64,000 bases of DNA from Parapristionchus giblindavisi (GCA_943737045.1 CALSFV010000362.1:1-64000), one strand, 5' to 3'. Positions 35,968 to 48,957 are shown, numbered from the stretch's first letter. Program-made: numbers and translations. Notes: generated from the letters alone by a model not told the origin.

Positions 35968-38900
35968 ATCTCTCTCTCACTCTTTTCCTTTCTCTCTCAC
36001 TCTGAAATCTCTGGTCTCTCCGTCTTCTCGTCTTTCACAATTCCTCGATCTTTCTTGACAGAGAGAGGGGTTAACTATTGTTGTTAGACGACCAAGGGTT
36101 AAATGTAAATGAAGGAGGGTAAAGTAGATGAAGAAGAAATGATTAGATGAGATGGAGATAAGAGGAGAAGAGGGGACTAATCGAGGGGAGAGAATCATTC
36201 ATATCAAAGTACATGTTTTCATTCTAATGGAATGATTGCGAGTTGCAATCAGGAATGTAATTGACGATGATTTGAATTGTGTTGATGAAGTTTGATATCG
36301 ATGTGATTCCTATAAATAGAATTTGAAACAGTGATTTATGTAGCTTCCGTGTTGGAATTTAATGCTGAAATTGGATATGAATGTGTTGGTTTGATGGTTT
36401 GCTGCATCTATTGACAAAGGATTGGGGGAGAGATAGAGAAGGTGTGGTGAAACGGGATTGGTGCAGGTTTGTGCTCATTGCGCTCTTCATCTACCATCTA
36501 CCATTCCTCTGTCGATCTCAATGTGTACTTGTTAATCTTTATATTCTCTCGTTTCGATCTCTGTATCTCTCCTCTCTCTCATCCAGTCTGGTTTCGCTCC
36601 ACTTTTTCTTCTCCTCTCCCTTTTGATTTATGACGTGTATTTCTTTCTCTATGTCTCTCGTCTCTCTTTTCGCACTGCAAATGCCAAAGTGGAGAAGGAG
36701 AAGAAAACGAGGAGGGTAGATGGGGAAAAGGAGAAGAAGGAATAGAGATGGGGGTTTGGAGAAGGGAGAAAAGAAAAGGCTCCACGTGTCCCATTCCTGC
36801 TGAATCATCTCTCTCTCTCTCTCCTGCCCTCTATCACACATTCTATCTCTCTCTCATCATTCCATACTATCTCTAGTGCCCTATGTCCATACATTTTCGA
36901 TACCCTCACCGAATTATTTTTATATAGTGGGTCAATTTAGAAAAATCCTTATTTTTCGCTTAAATTGTAATCTTTCACATAAAAAAGCTATATATATAGT
37001 GGGTCGACCCTGAAAATCAGCAAATATAGTGGGTTAATCCTCACACTGTGAGGGTATGAAAATCTATGCCTATGTCCATCTGTCCTTCAATAACATGTAC
37101 TCTGCCGCCATACCATTTCGTTTATTGTCACTGTGAAAGTTCGCCGAACTACAGAATTTGCAAAAGAACCAGTGCGAATGGGATTAGAACCCACTAAGAA
37201 ATAGTGCGAGACAAAGGAACTTGTCAATACACCATTGGGTAGATACATGGGATGCGATAGACGAACTGGACATACCGAGTGATAGGGAATAGGGGTGGAT
37301 AGAGATGATATAAAAGTTCCACGAACTTTTCATCCACGATGGGCTATTCTCAAAATGGGAGGTTAGAGAAAAAACGAGAGAACATTTATAATTGAGAGTG
37401 CGCAGAGAAATTCAATTCTTCCCTGCTACTTAGAGAGGGGAAGATTTGGGAATCGCTCTCGTTGTCTAACTTTCTCTACTGATCTATCGCTCTCTCACTC
37501 GAAAAGTTCACTCTCTTTATGACACTAGCCCATACCCTCAAAAATGGATTGAACTTCCATCCGATTCCCATCATTTATAAGGGGAAAAGGGAGCGAACTT
37601 CTTGATCTCGCTCCCTTTTAGAATGGAATTGGTACGGCGGCTGATAGTACTTTCCATCTCATTCTATTCTAATCGATGGATGAGGGTCTGGCCGTTTGTG
37701 TCCTGTTTTAGATACTCTTTTTTCTTCTCTTTCTTCTTTTTCTTTGTCCTTTTCTTCTTATGCGATAGGTCAGAACAGAGAGAAAAGAAGAGTGAAGAGG
37801 GGTGGTTTGGATCGTTTTTGTCTGCTCCATATCCCTCTTGATCTCTGCATCTCTCTCTATCCCTCCCTCTCTCACTCACTTTCATCCTCTACCAGCGTTC
37901 AATCTCCTTTCGATCTCACGAGGTCGTTTTCCCTCTTGGTCTCTAGCCCTTATTCTTTTTCTTTCCCCTCTTTCTCTACCGTCTCTGCTTTCTCTACTCT
38001 CTGTTTGCTCTGACGTGAGTGCAGTCGAGAAGAAGAAGAAGAAGAAGAAGAAGAAGATGGGGGACGAAGAGAAGAACGAGTGAAGCAACTAACTAACGAG
38101 AAAGAGAGGAAGGAAGAAGGGGGTTAGGGGTTTGAAAGAGATGGGGGACACGACAATACACTAAAGAGGAGGGGGATAAAGTTTAGAGAAGATAGATACA
38201 ATTGGGGTGACGTGGAAGGAAATGAATGAGACACATTACTAACTGTACGAATGGAAGAGATATTGTGAAAACATCTTATTTGACTCATACAATGGTCATC
38301 TTTGATGCCGTTAATTAAAGAAAACAGCGAATAAGAGTATTTCATCCAATGCTATGAATCACACCACACGATGTTTGCAAAGTGAAGGCGATCATTATGC
38401 TGTGTTTGTATTCTTCTTGATTGGTCCTTGTTGATCTACTGAACGATAGAGGGAACAAGATTTGTGATCTCTCTCTCACTCTCTTGTCTTTTCTATATAG
38501 ATAGAATTGGCCACTATAATACTATCGGGAGTGAGGGAACAATTCCTGTCAGTCGAGATGGAAATAGTGCGATGATGATGATGGAGAGAGAGAGGAGGGG
38601 ACCGGTGTTATCAAATGTCAACATCAAGACTCGCCTGGTTATCTATAATGCTCGGACTATAATATGATCGCTCCCCCTCACTCTGTGACGGTCTCTCTAA
38701 CTCTCATTCTCTCTCCTTATCTATCACTCTCTGTTACTCTGGACACTCGGTCTCGTCTTTTTTTCCCTTGAGAAGAGTGATTATTATCTTGATGTGACTA
38801 TGTAGAGAGTGATAATCAGACTCGCCCAAGTGAAGAGATGAAGATTGATAAATGATACGGGGATAGTGATAACTATTGACGTAGTAGAGGGGGACGATTG

Positions 38901-41900
38901 GGTTACGAGGGTTGTCACGGGAGGGATTGTGTGGGATGAGGGATATAATGAATGGGAAGGGATGAAGGAGACTAAGCAGCAGCTGCAATAGATGCTTGAA
39001 TATACATTGTGGATGAATGAGGGAGTAAAGTGGAAGGGAGAGGGAGGGGGCATATAAATCAACCATCCGACATGTATCTATTGCTCTTTATCCCTTGATC
39101 CGTCTATCCCTCCTCACTCTATCTGTCTACTACCTCCACGGCCTCTACTCTTTCATCTTTGAAAATTTGTAGTTGTCTGAGAAATTGTACATAGCTGCCT
39201 CAACATATTGTATTGTTGTGGCACGAGATAACATGATATAAGAGCTGAATGAATAATGAATCAGAATGAGACACATCGAAAAATAATATAATTTATTATT
39301 AAATTAAAATTAGCATTTAATAATTGTACTTGTTCAGCATGGCTATCGATGGAACGAGAGGAGGCGGAGTACGATATGGACTCGGAGGATGAGGAATATC
39401 TACGAGATAAACCGCATATCAATGCGAGGTATGTATATATTTATATTTATTTATTTATTTGTCATTATAATTACTGGGCAGGAGGAAATACTTGATTACG
39501 TTGTTCCTGTGTGATTCATGTTTCATCGTGGTATTATTATGTTTTGGGATTTGTTCATGGCAATAATATATGCACTTGGATACTTTGATGACTATAATAT
39601 TATTCCTGCAGGGATCTCGAGCGTATCATTGAAACATTGGAAGCTCAATCATCGGAATCAGCCATCTGTCAACCGGCGACTGCGCGAAAAGTCAGCTAGC
39701 TTATCTTATCTTATTTATTTATTTATTTAAATCATGTTTTATTATTTTCTGTATTCGTCAAGTATATTCTTCTTATGAGATGTTTTGGACAATATGCCTG
39801 TACGATTCTGTATGTGTATATTATCAATGATTATCACCAACTCTCTTTATAGATGTTCTCATACTTTTAATTTGACTTGTAAATTGTAAGACACGATAAA
39901 TTTTTATTATTTATTTTTATTATTTATTATTTTCTTTATATTTCTTCATTTGTAGGTTCTCATGCCACATTTTGACGATTGTGTCATAGACGACGTCTAC
40001 GATTACTGGCTGAGTAAGCGAAAAGAAGCCGCTACCTCCAAATCTCTTGGATTGTAAGTTTCATCCTTTTCTGTTATTGGTTTTATTCTCTGGTTGTTAT
40101 GTCACCTGGTGATATCCTGCTTCACTTTGCGCAGATATTCTGAAAACATTCTTAGCCCTAATATAAATCACAGTAGTTGAATATTAGACCTTTTATAAGA
40201 GCGATGTTGAATGTGTTGTCAATTTTGTAAAATGATAATTATTAATTGCTTTGTATTATCAGTGGTGGTCTGATTCCTCGTATTCGTACTGAATGTCGAA
40301 AGGAGAACGCGGTGCTCAATCCATATGTGGCATTCCGACGACGAGCTGAGAAGATGCAAACGAGAAAGAACCGAAAGAATGACGAAGACAGCTACGAGAA
40401 GGTACGACACCACACTTGATTCGTATCGTCAACTGATTTTATTATATTAGACATTTAATATGATATTGTTGTGTTTAGGTGCTGAAGCTCGGTCACGATC
40501 TACGACGCGCAGTACATTTGTTTGAGATGGTGAAACGACGAGAGAAGAGCAAATTGGCCATGTTGGATATGGATGCGGAGATTCTGTCAACACGTGCACA
40601 ACTCGGAGACTTTGGATCTGTGGTCTACAATCAGATACTCTCTAAGGTAATTAGCGTTTTTTGTTATACATCATTTGCCTTACGTGCGTACACCGTAACC
40701 TCAGCCGTAACAACGGAGATGCAGCGGAGGAGGTTACGGCGTAGGCACGTAAGCCAAATATAACGATGCATTACTGTACATTGTTGTTGGCATGATGATG
40801 CCCTGTTTACTGTTGTATAATAACATTCAATAATGATTGATTCGTTTCAGTTGAATCCTGAAGAGGAACGCGTACCACCTCCCGTGCCTAACGCCTCCTC
40901 TGACCAACCGCAGCCTCTCCGAGAGGAGAATGGTGTGCGGAGGACAAAGATGCGCAAGCGAACGAGTGTTATGCGATCTGGTCTCGGTGCTGCGTTTGAT
41001 CGAGAACTGCCCAATAAGGTGCGGTGCCCAGTGATTATTGATTGATTGTTGTGTCAGATATATTGATTGATTTTTGAACTCTATGAAGATCCTACTCAGC
41101 TCACTCTGAACATATTATTGAAGATTTGAATAGATATCTGAGAGTAGTAATTCTAATTTTCTTATAACTTTAGTACTAATTTTGGTGATGTTAATATATC
41201 GTATTACCCTGTATTATTTCAGGCATGGCTGAAAAAGAACGCCGAAGTGTGGAATCAGTCGCCGGCTGCATTCATCTCTGGCATGACCAATTTCTCGCCT
41301 GCCGTTGAGGTGTGTTGTTGTTTTATCAGTTTTTATACACATTGTGAAACATGAATCCACCAGGCTCAATTTTTACATGATTATTTCCAGATTGATCAAT
41401 CAGTCGCAGCCGCAAGTACTGCAAATGCGGACGGCCGCTATCAGTTTAAACGTCGACGAGGATGTCAATATCGAGCTCCCTTACCTCTCAAGGATAAGGT
41501 AATCAATCATTCATTGTTGCCACATGATTGCGTTAATGACGTATGTTTCACTATCTTTACTCTTTCTTTTCAGGGTCGACCTTCTCACGAATCGGTGCCG
41601 TCAGAACGCCGCTTCTACCACGTGTCCTTGCCATCAACATCATCTGCCGATGCCGTACCCGTTGAGCCATCGTCTTCATCAGAAACCGCACCTGCAGCCG
41701 CAACGCGTCCGACCGCGCTGCTGCGACGACGCATCGGTCGTGGTGGTCGTGTTATCTTTGACCGGTTCGTTGAGTCAGCGTCGACGCTCTCTCGAGTTCC
41801 GCCAAGGTTGGTTGCTGATACATGTTATGAAGTTTTGAATTGTAAATTGATTTGTGAAGTTTTCAAATACTGATTGGTTATTCTATTTAGGCATGGTTAC

Positions 41901-43864
41901 ATCGCTGGACGCACAAATGCCCTCATCTACGATCCATTCGAATTGGACTGTGCCGCGGTTGGCGATGCAAAATCTACACCGTATCAAGCCAGAGCTCGAC
42001 GTTCCCTTGAATCTGAGGTACGGTAGATTGTCAACTGTAGCAAACGACTATGGTAATATTGATTATGTTTATTGATTGATTCACTCTTGCAGGATGCTGA
42101 TGAATCTATGGACGATGAAGTGATCTCCTCTCGTTACCTCCACTCTGGACGATATCGATCTAATTGGTCACGTGAAGAGGCCGAAGCTGACGCTGAAGCG
42201 GAAGCCGCGTGGCTCGCCTCTGCAGTATCTCCCTCTCCATCACCTCCTCCGCCTGCTCCTTCGAAGCGTGCTGATGTTACTCGACCTGACGATACGCCCG
42301 GAATCGGTCCATCTCCTCCATCTGAACACGAAGATGACGCCCCCAGAGTATCGGGAGCAACGCCATCGACCACCCTCGAGATGAAGGCACATCTGCGTGG
42401 TATCGTCACTGGAGGCAGTAGGAGTGGATATGTAAATGGAAAGACACCGACAGCAGCTACAGTATCCCACATCACACCGACACCATCAATGGAGACACCA
42501 ATGGAGTGTGGGAGTGGAGCGTCACCCGAAGATTCTCCTACATCATCTAGTGGAGATGATCAGAGTATGTTGGAACATACAAGTGATGGTCTACCCAATC
42601 ATCTTCATCATCATCATGATATTCATGGACGTCTTCTGCACACTAATGGCAGTAATAGTCATGAGGAACATCATCATCTCAACAACCATCTGCTCCCTTT
42701 AGGCGGGAGCGCGGCGCCAGTTCATCACCACCACCTTCATCAACACCAGCTGCATCTCGCATCGGGTACGGTACATTTATTGATTGAGTGGTATATTGAT
42801 TGATTTCTTTGTAGGTAATGCAGCCGTCTTGTCTCCGCCAGACTCGACGGCACCGTCGCCGCGCGTCTCCCATGGTGGATGCAGTAACGGCGGTGGAGGA
42901 GGAGGTGGAGCCAATGGTGGAGGTGTTCTGACACCAACGGCTGCCAGTGGTGCACCGACTGCATTGTGTGATGCGTCCAATGGAGTCATGATGAGTGGAA
43001 AGGGTTCGGTGCAATCGGCTGTGTCGGGAAACGGATTGAGGACGCCTCGCGGGACTAGTGAAGAAGACGCGTGGCGTGTACGAACGAAGCTACTGAATAT
43101 GGAGGATGTAGCGAGTCGATTGGCTAGAGAGAATAAGGTGAGCAATATGATCTTTGATCTTTAAGTTATTGTAAAAGAGATCTCTTTGATGACACACTCA
43201 GCTCACTCTGAATAAAAACTGAGGAGGATTTCACATTGTTCTGAGAGAATAAAATTATCATTGATTATTACTGATTGATTACTGTAATTATTGATTTCTT
43301 TCTTTGCAGGACCCGGAACAGTCATCTCGTGAGTCTGGTTGCTCTCCGACAGACAAGGTTGTCCTTCAGCCTCTTGTGAACGGAGCTGGTGGTGCTGTTG
43401 ATGGTGTAGATGGAGTGGTTGTGGGATTGGTTGAATCGTGGAGAGAACCAAGTAATTCGCCATCTGAGAGTAACTCATCGTCCGATTGGGTGCCACAGAA
43501 TGTGATCAAGTAAGTAGTATTGTATCTTGTATTACTGTACTTTTTTTGTTCTGCAATTACTGTAGCAATATTTATTGATTGATATCTTTTCAGAGTTGGC
43601 GATGTGGACGCGCGGCTATCCGTGTACGCAACACTCTCATCGGAAGAGGAGAGTAGTGCACGCACCGGTGACCATCCAACACAACCGGCTAAACCAACGA
43701 GGAAACTGAACGGATCCACTACAGTGTCTACGAATGGATCATCTACAACATCGAATGGAGTAGTGAAACAGCAACCTGTGGTTGAACTACCATCCCTTCC
43801 CAATATGCCCATCTCCAGATCATTTGTACTCGCATCTGCAGGAGCACCCTCATCCATTGTCTAG
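30542..43864 (+). CDS. EPC1: Enhancer of Polycomb (NuA4/TIP60 acetyltransferase subunit), 17 coding exons
   Basis: Exons: 30542-30703, 32045-32128, 32279-32360, 39338-39428, 39612-39690, 39956-40053, 40263-40401, 40479-40646, 40851-41018, 41223-41309, 41391-41498, 41574-41806, 41891-42017, 42093-42765, 42815-43137, 43310-43509, 43594-43864; phases agree throughout, 1,030 residues. The N-terminal EPL1 domain is clear: SKLSFRARNLDA, PTGMEKEEE, EYDMDSEDE, VYDYWLSKRKE, NPYVAFRRRAEKMQTRKNRK and MVKRREKSK. Downstream, the FKRRRGCQYRAPL and RRRIGRGGRVIFDR segments match metazoan EPC. The C-terminal half is Ser/Pro-, Gly- and His-rich (HLHHHHDIHG, HHHHLHQHQLH) and probably disordered. EPC scaffolds the TIP60/NuA4 histone H4/H2A acetyltransferase. 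Intron 3 is 7 kb. Confidence 0.96.
32361..39337. other. 7-kb EPC intron, mostly polypyrimidine/polypurine
   Basis: The intron consists of alternating CTCTCT-rich and GGAGAGG-rich stretches with scattered ordinary sequence. It includes a GGGGGGGGG run near 33404 and 33646 and (GAA)n at about 38030-38056. I found no exon with splice signals and no transposon ends. Its many short frames are Ser/Leu/Arg-rich artefacts. Confidence 0.65.
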
Positions 43865-45660
43865 AATCGCATTTGATCTTTGATCTTTCGTCCACCCTGA
43901 TGAGCTTCCCCCCTCCATACTATTCTTTTCCTGTCTAATCCATGTGTTGTGTGTGATCAATCAATCATTATATATATTTACTCCCTTCATCATGCTATAT
44001 TCTTCGTCTTTTTTTGTTTTTTTTCTCCCTCCCCTCTCTTTGTGCGTGTCTGTCAGCCTTTTGCATGGTCTCATCTATTTTTTCTTTTTTTGTCCCCTTT
44101 ATATTTCCACGATAAAGCCCCACCCCTTTTCATAAAAACAAATTATCTTACTGTTATACACGTACCTTTCATTCAATCGATAATCCATTCCTTTGCTATT
44201 CTCTCCTCTACAAGATATTCACACACACCGTATATAGATGATATGTTCGTTTTATGTTAAAGAAGTAATAGTAGTAGCACACAATGTATGTCACAATGAT
44301 TTGTAAGTTCCCTCTTGTTCTTTATTCATTTTCTTTGCAAGATGAGTGTTTATTAAAAAGGTTTACTCTTTACTCTCTGTAAGACGCGTCGGCCCCATTC
44401 ACCCCTTTCCCCTCCCACGTACACACTATTACCTCTTCTCTTTCAAAACACGTATTTTTCTTCTTTTCTCTCTCTATCGCTGCAATTTTCGTTCTGTAAA
44501 CTCCCCTCATCGTTCCGTACTTTTGTATGTTATCCAGAGGACTCAGCAGTATAGTCATGGTAATCTTCTTGTTCATCCACTCGGTCTGTTGGTCTCTAGT
44601 TGTTTGTCTCTTTGATAGTACAAAACGTGAATGTCCGTATGTACCGTTCTACTCGGTCTAATGTATATACGCACAGACAAACGAACAAACACGAACCCAC
44701 AGCTGACCTCTATATATATATACATGTAATTCCGGTATTTCTGCTGTCCTCGTTTCTCTAAGCCCCGCCCATCCCCTTCTTCCTGTTCATCTTCGATTAC
44801 TGTAATTGCTTCCGTTCTCACTATCTCAGCACTTTACACCATCTGACAATGTGCGTTTCGATACAAGAAAATCGATAATAAGTATATATTATAACATTTG
44901 TTTGTTATTCTCGTTGACCATGGATCCGGGATGGGTGGGGCTTCTGAGAAATACTACACCACACCACATACACGCACTTATAATAGTTACTACTGCTGTA
45001 CCATTAAGACGAATTTATCGATTGATAAGCACACACAATTATTGAGTCCTCTTCTGACCCCTTGACCCTTTCTCTGTCTCTGTTCATTATTTTCTTGATG
45101 TAATTAATTACGAGGTTCGATTCTTATCCCGTTTCCAATCGCTTTTGTCCCTTTCTTTATCCTCTTTATTTCCCTCAGTCCTTTTATGAATTTCGTTGCA
45201 TCAATCAATGTTTACTCGATATACCTACCGTACGTAATAACTCCATTTCTCCTGATTATCGATTGATCCGCGCTCCTATTTTATGCCTACCGTAGTTATT
45301 GCACAAGATTTCAATCGATAATCGTATGATATCGATTTAGTTGTTCTGTGTCCATTTGTGTGTGACACATTCTTTCTATCATTATTATTCTTATTATTAT
45401 TATTATTTCTTTATTCAATGATTTTTGTACAGTATAATTCAATCATATAATCGTAGCTGTTCTCTCCCCTTCTGCCTCTGATATACCGTAATAATCAAGA
45501 ATCAAGGACTAATTATTGATTATTTGCCCCTCTTGTATCTCTCGTTGTCCGTCTCTCCTTATCTCTTCTTCTATCTGTCATTCATCAAAACTTATGCAAA
45601 AATCAGTGAAAAAATTATAAAAATTACAAAATTTTGTTTGTGTTGCTGGGGGCGCATTGT
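43865..45660. other. EPC 3' UTR and intergenic sequence
   Basis: Begins with TTTGATCTTTGATCTTT next to the stop. After that it is T-rich with no exon. It includes a TTATTATTATTATT run at 45390-45405. Confidence 0.45.
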
Positions 45661-45674
45661 ATGACATGGGAATG

Positions 45675-45801
45675 AAGAACATACAGTAGTAATTCACAGG
45701 GTTACGGTACATGAAGAACATACCGTAGTGGGGGATAGAGTTACGGTACATGAAGAACATACAGTAGGGATTGACAGGGTTACGGTACATGAAGAACATA
45801 C
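45675..45801 (+). repeat. 39-bp minisatellite, left fragment (3 units)
   Basis: Three copies of the GGTTACGGTACATGAAGAAC unit, 39 bases each. This is the left part of the array that continues at 46295; the hAT-like insertion at 45802-46294 splits it. Confidence 0.85.
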
Positions 45802-46294
45802 CAGGGCTGCGCGGAAAATAGTTTTCGGAAAATTTCGGAAAACGGAAATTTTCCGAAATTATTTTTCGGAAAATACGGAAAATTTCGGAAAAATCGAAAT
45901 TTGCCTCAAAATATATAAATTTTCGTGTTTAACAAAATTATTGTTATATTGAAGTCATGAAAATCACAACATCAACAAAGAACAAGATGAAGAACATAAT
46001 ACAATAACAAATCATTAGAAGTCATAACCAAGGATGGGAATGTTAGTAGCAAGGAAGAGCAATTGATGCAAATTACCGTATTCTTGCATATTAAATATCA
46101 CGAGTGGAATATCTCCCAAGCACCGTAATCATCGAAAAATCGACTTTCTTATATTTTTCTTTAAAATTCGGAAAATTTTAAACGTTCGGAAAATTTTTAA
46201 AAATTCGGAAAATTTTCCGATGGAAAAATTTTCCGATTTTTCTCGGAAAATTCGGAAAATCGGAAAAACGGAAAACGGAAAATGCACAGCCATG
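45802..46294. mobile_element. hAT-like MITE splitting the minisatellite, 8-bp duplication GAACATAC
   Basis: The ends are CAGGGCTGCGC and GCACAGCCATG, imperfect inverse copies. GAACATAC is found exactly at 45794-45801 and at 46295-46302. Both belong to the 39-bp unit, so the match could in principle also come from unit periodicity, but the junctions fall at the same point of the unit. The inner flanks are rich in CGGAAAATTT repeats in both senses and can fold. Length 493, no coding content. Confidence 0.75.
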
Positions 46295-47155
46295 GAACAT
46301 ACAGTAGCGAGGGACAGGGTTACGGTACATGAAGAATATGCAGTAGTAATTCACAGGGTTACGGTACATGAAGAACATACAGTAGTGGGGGATAGGGTTA
46401 CGGTACATGAAGAACATACAGTAGGGATTGACAGGGTTACGGTACATGAAGAACATACAGTAGCGAGGGACAGGGTTACGGTACATGAAGAATATACAGT
46501 AGTGAGTGACAGGGTTACGGTACATAAAGAACATCCAGTAGTGGGGGATAGGGTTACGGTACATGAAGAATATACAGTAGTGGGGGATAGGGTTACGGTA
46601 CATGAAGAACATACAGTAGTGGGGGATAGGGTTACGGTACATGAAGAACATACTGTAGGGATTGACAGGGTTACGGTACTTGAAGAACATACAGTAGCGA
46701 GGGACAGGGTTACGGTACATGAAGAATATACAGTAGTGAGTGACAGGGTTACGGTACATAAAGAACATCCAGTAGTGGGGGATAGGGTTACGGTACATGA
46801 AGAATATACAGTAGTGGGGGATAGGGTTACGGTACATGAAGAATATACAGTAGTGGGGGATAGGGTTACGGTACATGAAGAACATCCAGTAGTGGGGGAT
46901 AGGGTTACGGTACATGAAGAATATACAGTAGTGGGGGATAGGGTTACGGTACATGAAGAACATCCAGTAGTGGGGGATAGGGTTACGGTACATGAAGAAT
47001 ATACAGTAGTGGGGGATAGGGTTACGGTACATGAAGAACATCCAGTAGTGGGGGATAGGGTTACGGTACATGAAGAACATACAGTAGCGAGGGACAGGGT
47101 TACGGTACATGAAGAATATACAGTAGTGAGTGACAGGGTTACGGTACATAAAGTA
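46295..47155 (+). repeat. 39-bp minisatellite, main array (about 22 units)
   Basis: Tandem units of GGTTACGGTACATGAAGAAC followed by ATACAGTAGTGGGGGATAG, with variants (AACATCC, AATATAC, GATTGACAG). As 39 is a multiple of three, both strands stay open: a 13-residue repeat DRVTVHEEHTVVG on plus (frame 46220-47209) and FFMYRNPIPHY.. on minus (46178-47302). I regard neither as a gene. A higher-order pattern of variant units is visible. Confidence 0.9.
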
Positions 47156-47159
47156 CACT

Positions 47160-48955
47160 TTTGTACCTCTATGTCTGCAGAAATGCCTATAGTATTTATT
47201 ACACGATAGGAAGTGGTTCCGTTTTAGTACTAGATCAGTGATAGAGTGACAGATGATCAGAGGAGATCGATGGGCAGAGACGCAGAGAGTCATCGCGCGC
47301 ACACTGAACTTGATTTAGCACCACTATTAAGACGGGTGGCGGGCGGGGATAACTTCACTGAAAAAAATTACAAAATTTAAAAAAAATTAAATTTGAAAAA
47401 ATAAATATTCTAAATGGCTGTAATAAACCTCTTGGATCATATTTCGCATGAAAAAATCGAAATATTCTCGAAAGAAGAAAATTACGCGGGCAGAAATATA
47501 TTTAGTTGATAAAGCTGACAATGAGTGCTCAAACTAAACTTATAATTATGATAACCAGCTAAATGACGGTAATAATCAGTTGCCACGGATAAGGTCAATC
47601 TACACTACCTGAGAAAAATTTACAGAAATGTGCATACAAGATCGTTCTTTTTCAAAAATTAATATTTTTTTGTGATTTTGAAATCTTTTAATTAGACGCG
47701 TAATAACAGTATTACCATTGCAGATTCTATAGCTGCAGTATCGTCTAGATGAGATCTCGTTGACCGTATCCTTCAAATTGTTAATACTAGGGTTAGTTTG
47801 TCAATGTGTATTTTTCTTTTAGATCATTAACTTTATTCCATTTTGACTGTATCAGGAAAAGAAGTCATTTATCGTTGAAGTACTGACATTTGTTATAGCC
47901 TTGACATACTGCAGTAATCTTTCGTTTTTTTAAATTGTTTCTGTCCTTCCATGAATAAATATTGAAATTCATTGAACAAAACACTTCTATGATAAGACGC
48001 ACGGAAAATGTTTATGGTAATTTTGGAAATAAATTAGCGCTATGTAAAATATGGCAAACGATTCTTCATCAGCTTTATCGACGAGTTTTACGATGAAGTA
48101 CATTTTATTTATATACTGTCTTCTCTGATCCACATCATATAATTAAACTTTCCAGCCGACCAATCTCTCACCGATTGATTGACAGATGTGTTATCCTCTC
48201 GAACAAGGGTCCCTATTATATGATACGTCAAAGGATTTATATAAACTCTCTCGAGCCCGTGTTTATACACCGATTTGTAGCCCCGCCCATTTCTGATTAC
48301 CTATGTTTTCTAGCGATTCTGACTCCGCCCATTTATCTTCGCGGGCTTGGACACCGCTTGCAATGAACACATTTTACCCCTAATCTTTATTAATTTCAAA
48401 AATAAGTCTTCGAGTGAGATCTTCGAGGAAGCGTTTGTCTCACTCCAAGGTTGCCCATGTTCCTTCAGAGGTTCGTCGAGTAGATTGGACATCTCAAGAT
48501 GACTGCCTCCCTCGGACGACCACATCGACGACGATCACATCGGCGAAGCTGCTGAAAGATGCAGTTAATATAATGAAAAATTATCATAGACAGCCACTTT
48601 TCGAATTATGAATAGCAAATACCGTACCTTATAGAATAGTAATAGCGGGACGAAAGTAGTCATAGCATCGATGTTGCCTCATCCGTTTGAGTAGATCATC
48701 AACGACGATCATGATGATCATCGATAATCTCGATCGGACATGACGAAGAAACAATGAGACGACTTGTAGAAGGAGAGAATATCATAGATTCAAACGTTTT
48801 ACAGTTCACAACGATATCATACTTCCATATCGATATCGATTCATCTTGTCTACTTATATGCACCGTATCGTGCACCCAAGAGACTATTAATACAATCTAC
48901 GATATATAAGAATCAGTGGCCGTAAGTAGTATGGGTCGGTCCGTACTATACTACT
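47160..48955. other. Intergenic; one possible minus-strand exon
   Basis: Mostly AT-rich and featureless. On the minus strand 48570-48385 is an acceptor-led frame (after CTTTCAG) encoding SSEGGSHLEMSNLLDEPLK, and about 48760-48650 is a frame containing LLKRMRQHRCYDYFRPA. Both may be exons of an unrecognised gene. I could not join them into a consistent model. Confidence 0.3.
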
Positions 48956-48957
48956 GT

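Noticed and set aside
32761..38090. Many frames of 60-173 residues in the EPC intron
   Set aside because: Their composition (Ser, Leu, Arg, Glu) reflects CT/GA low-complexity sequence, and exons on either side splice across them in phase.
42134..43145. Minus-strand and other-frame ORFs over EPC exons 14-16
   Set aside because: Shadows of the real coding exons, which match EPC phase and neighbours.
45675..47155. CRISPR array
   Set aside because: Units are contiguous without unique spacers, and the genome is eukaryotic.
46178..47302. 374-residue minus and 329-residue plus frames as genes
   Set aside because: Both follow from a stop-free 39-bp unit; neither has non-repeat coding sequence of note.
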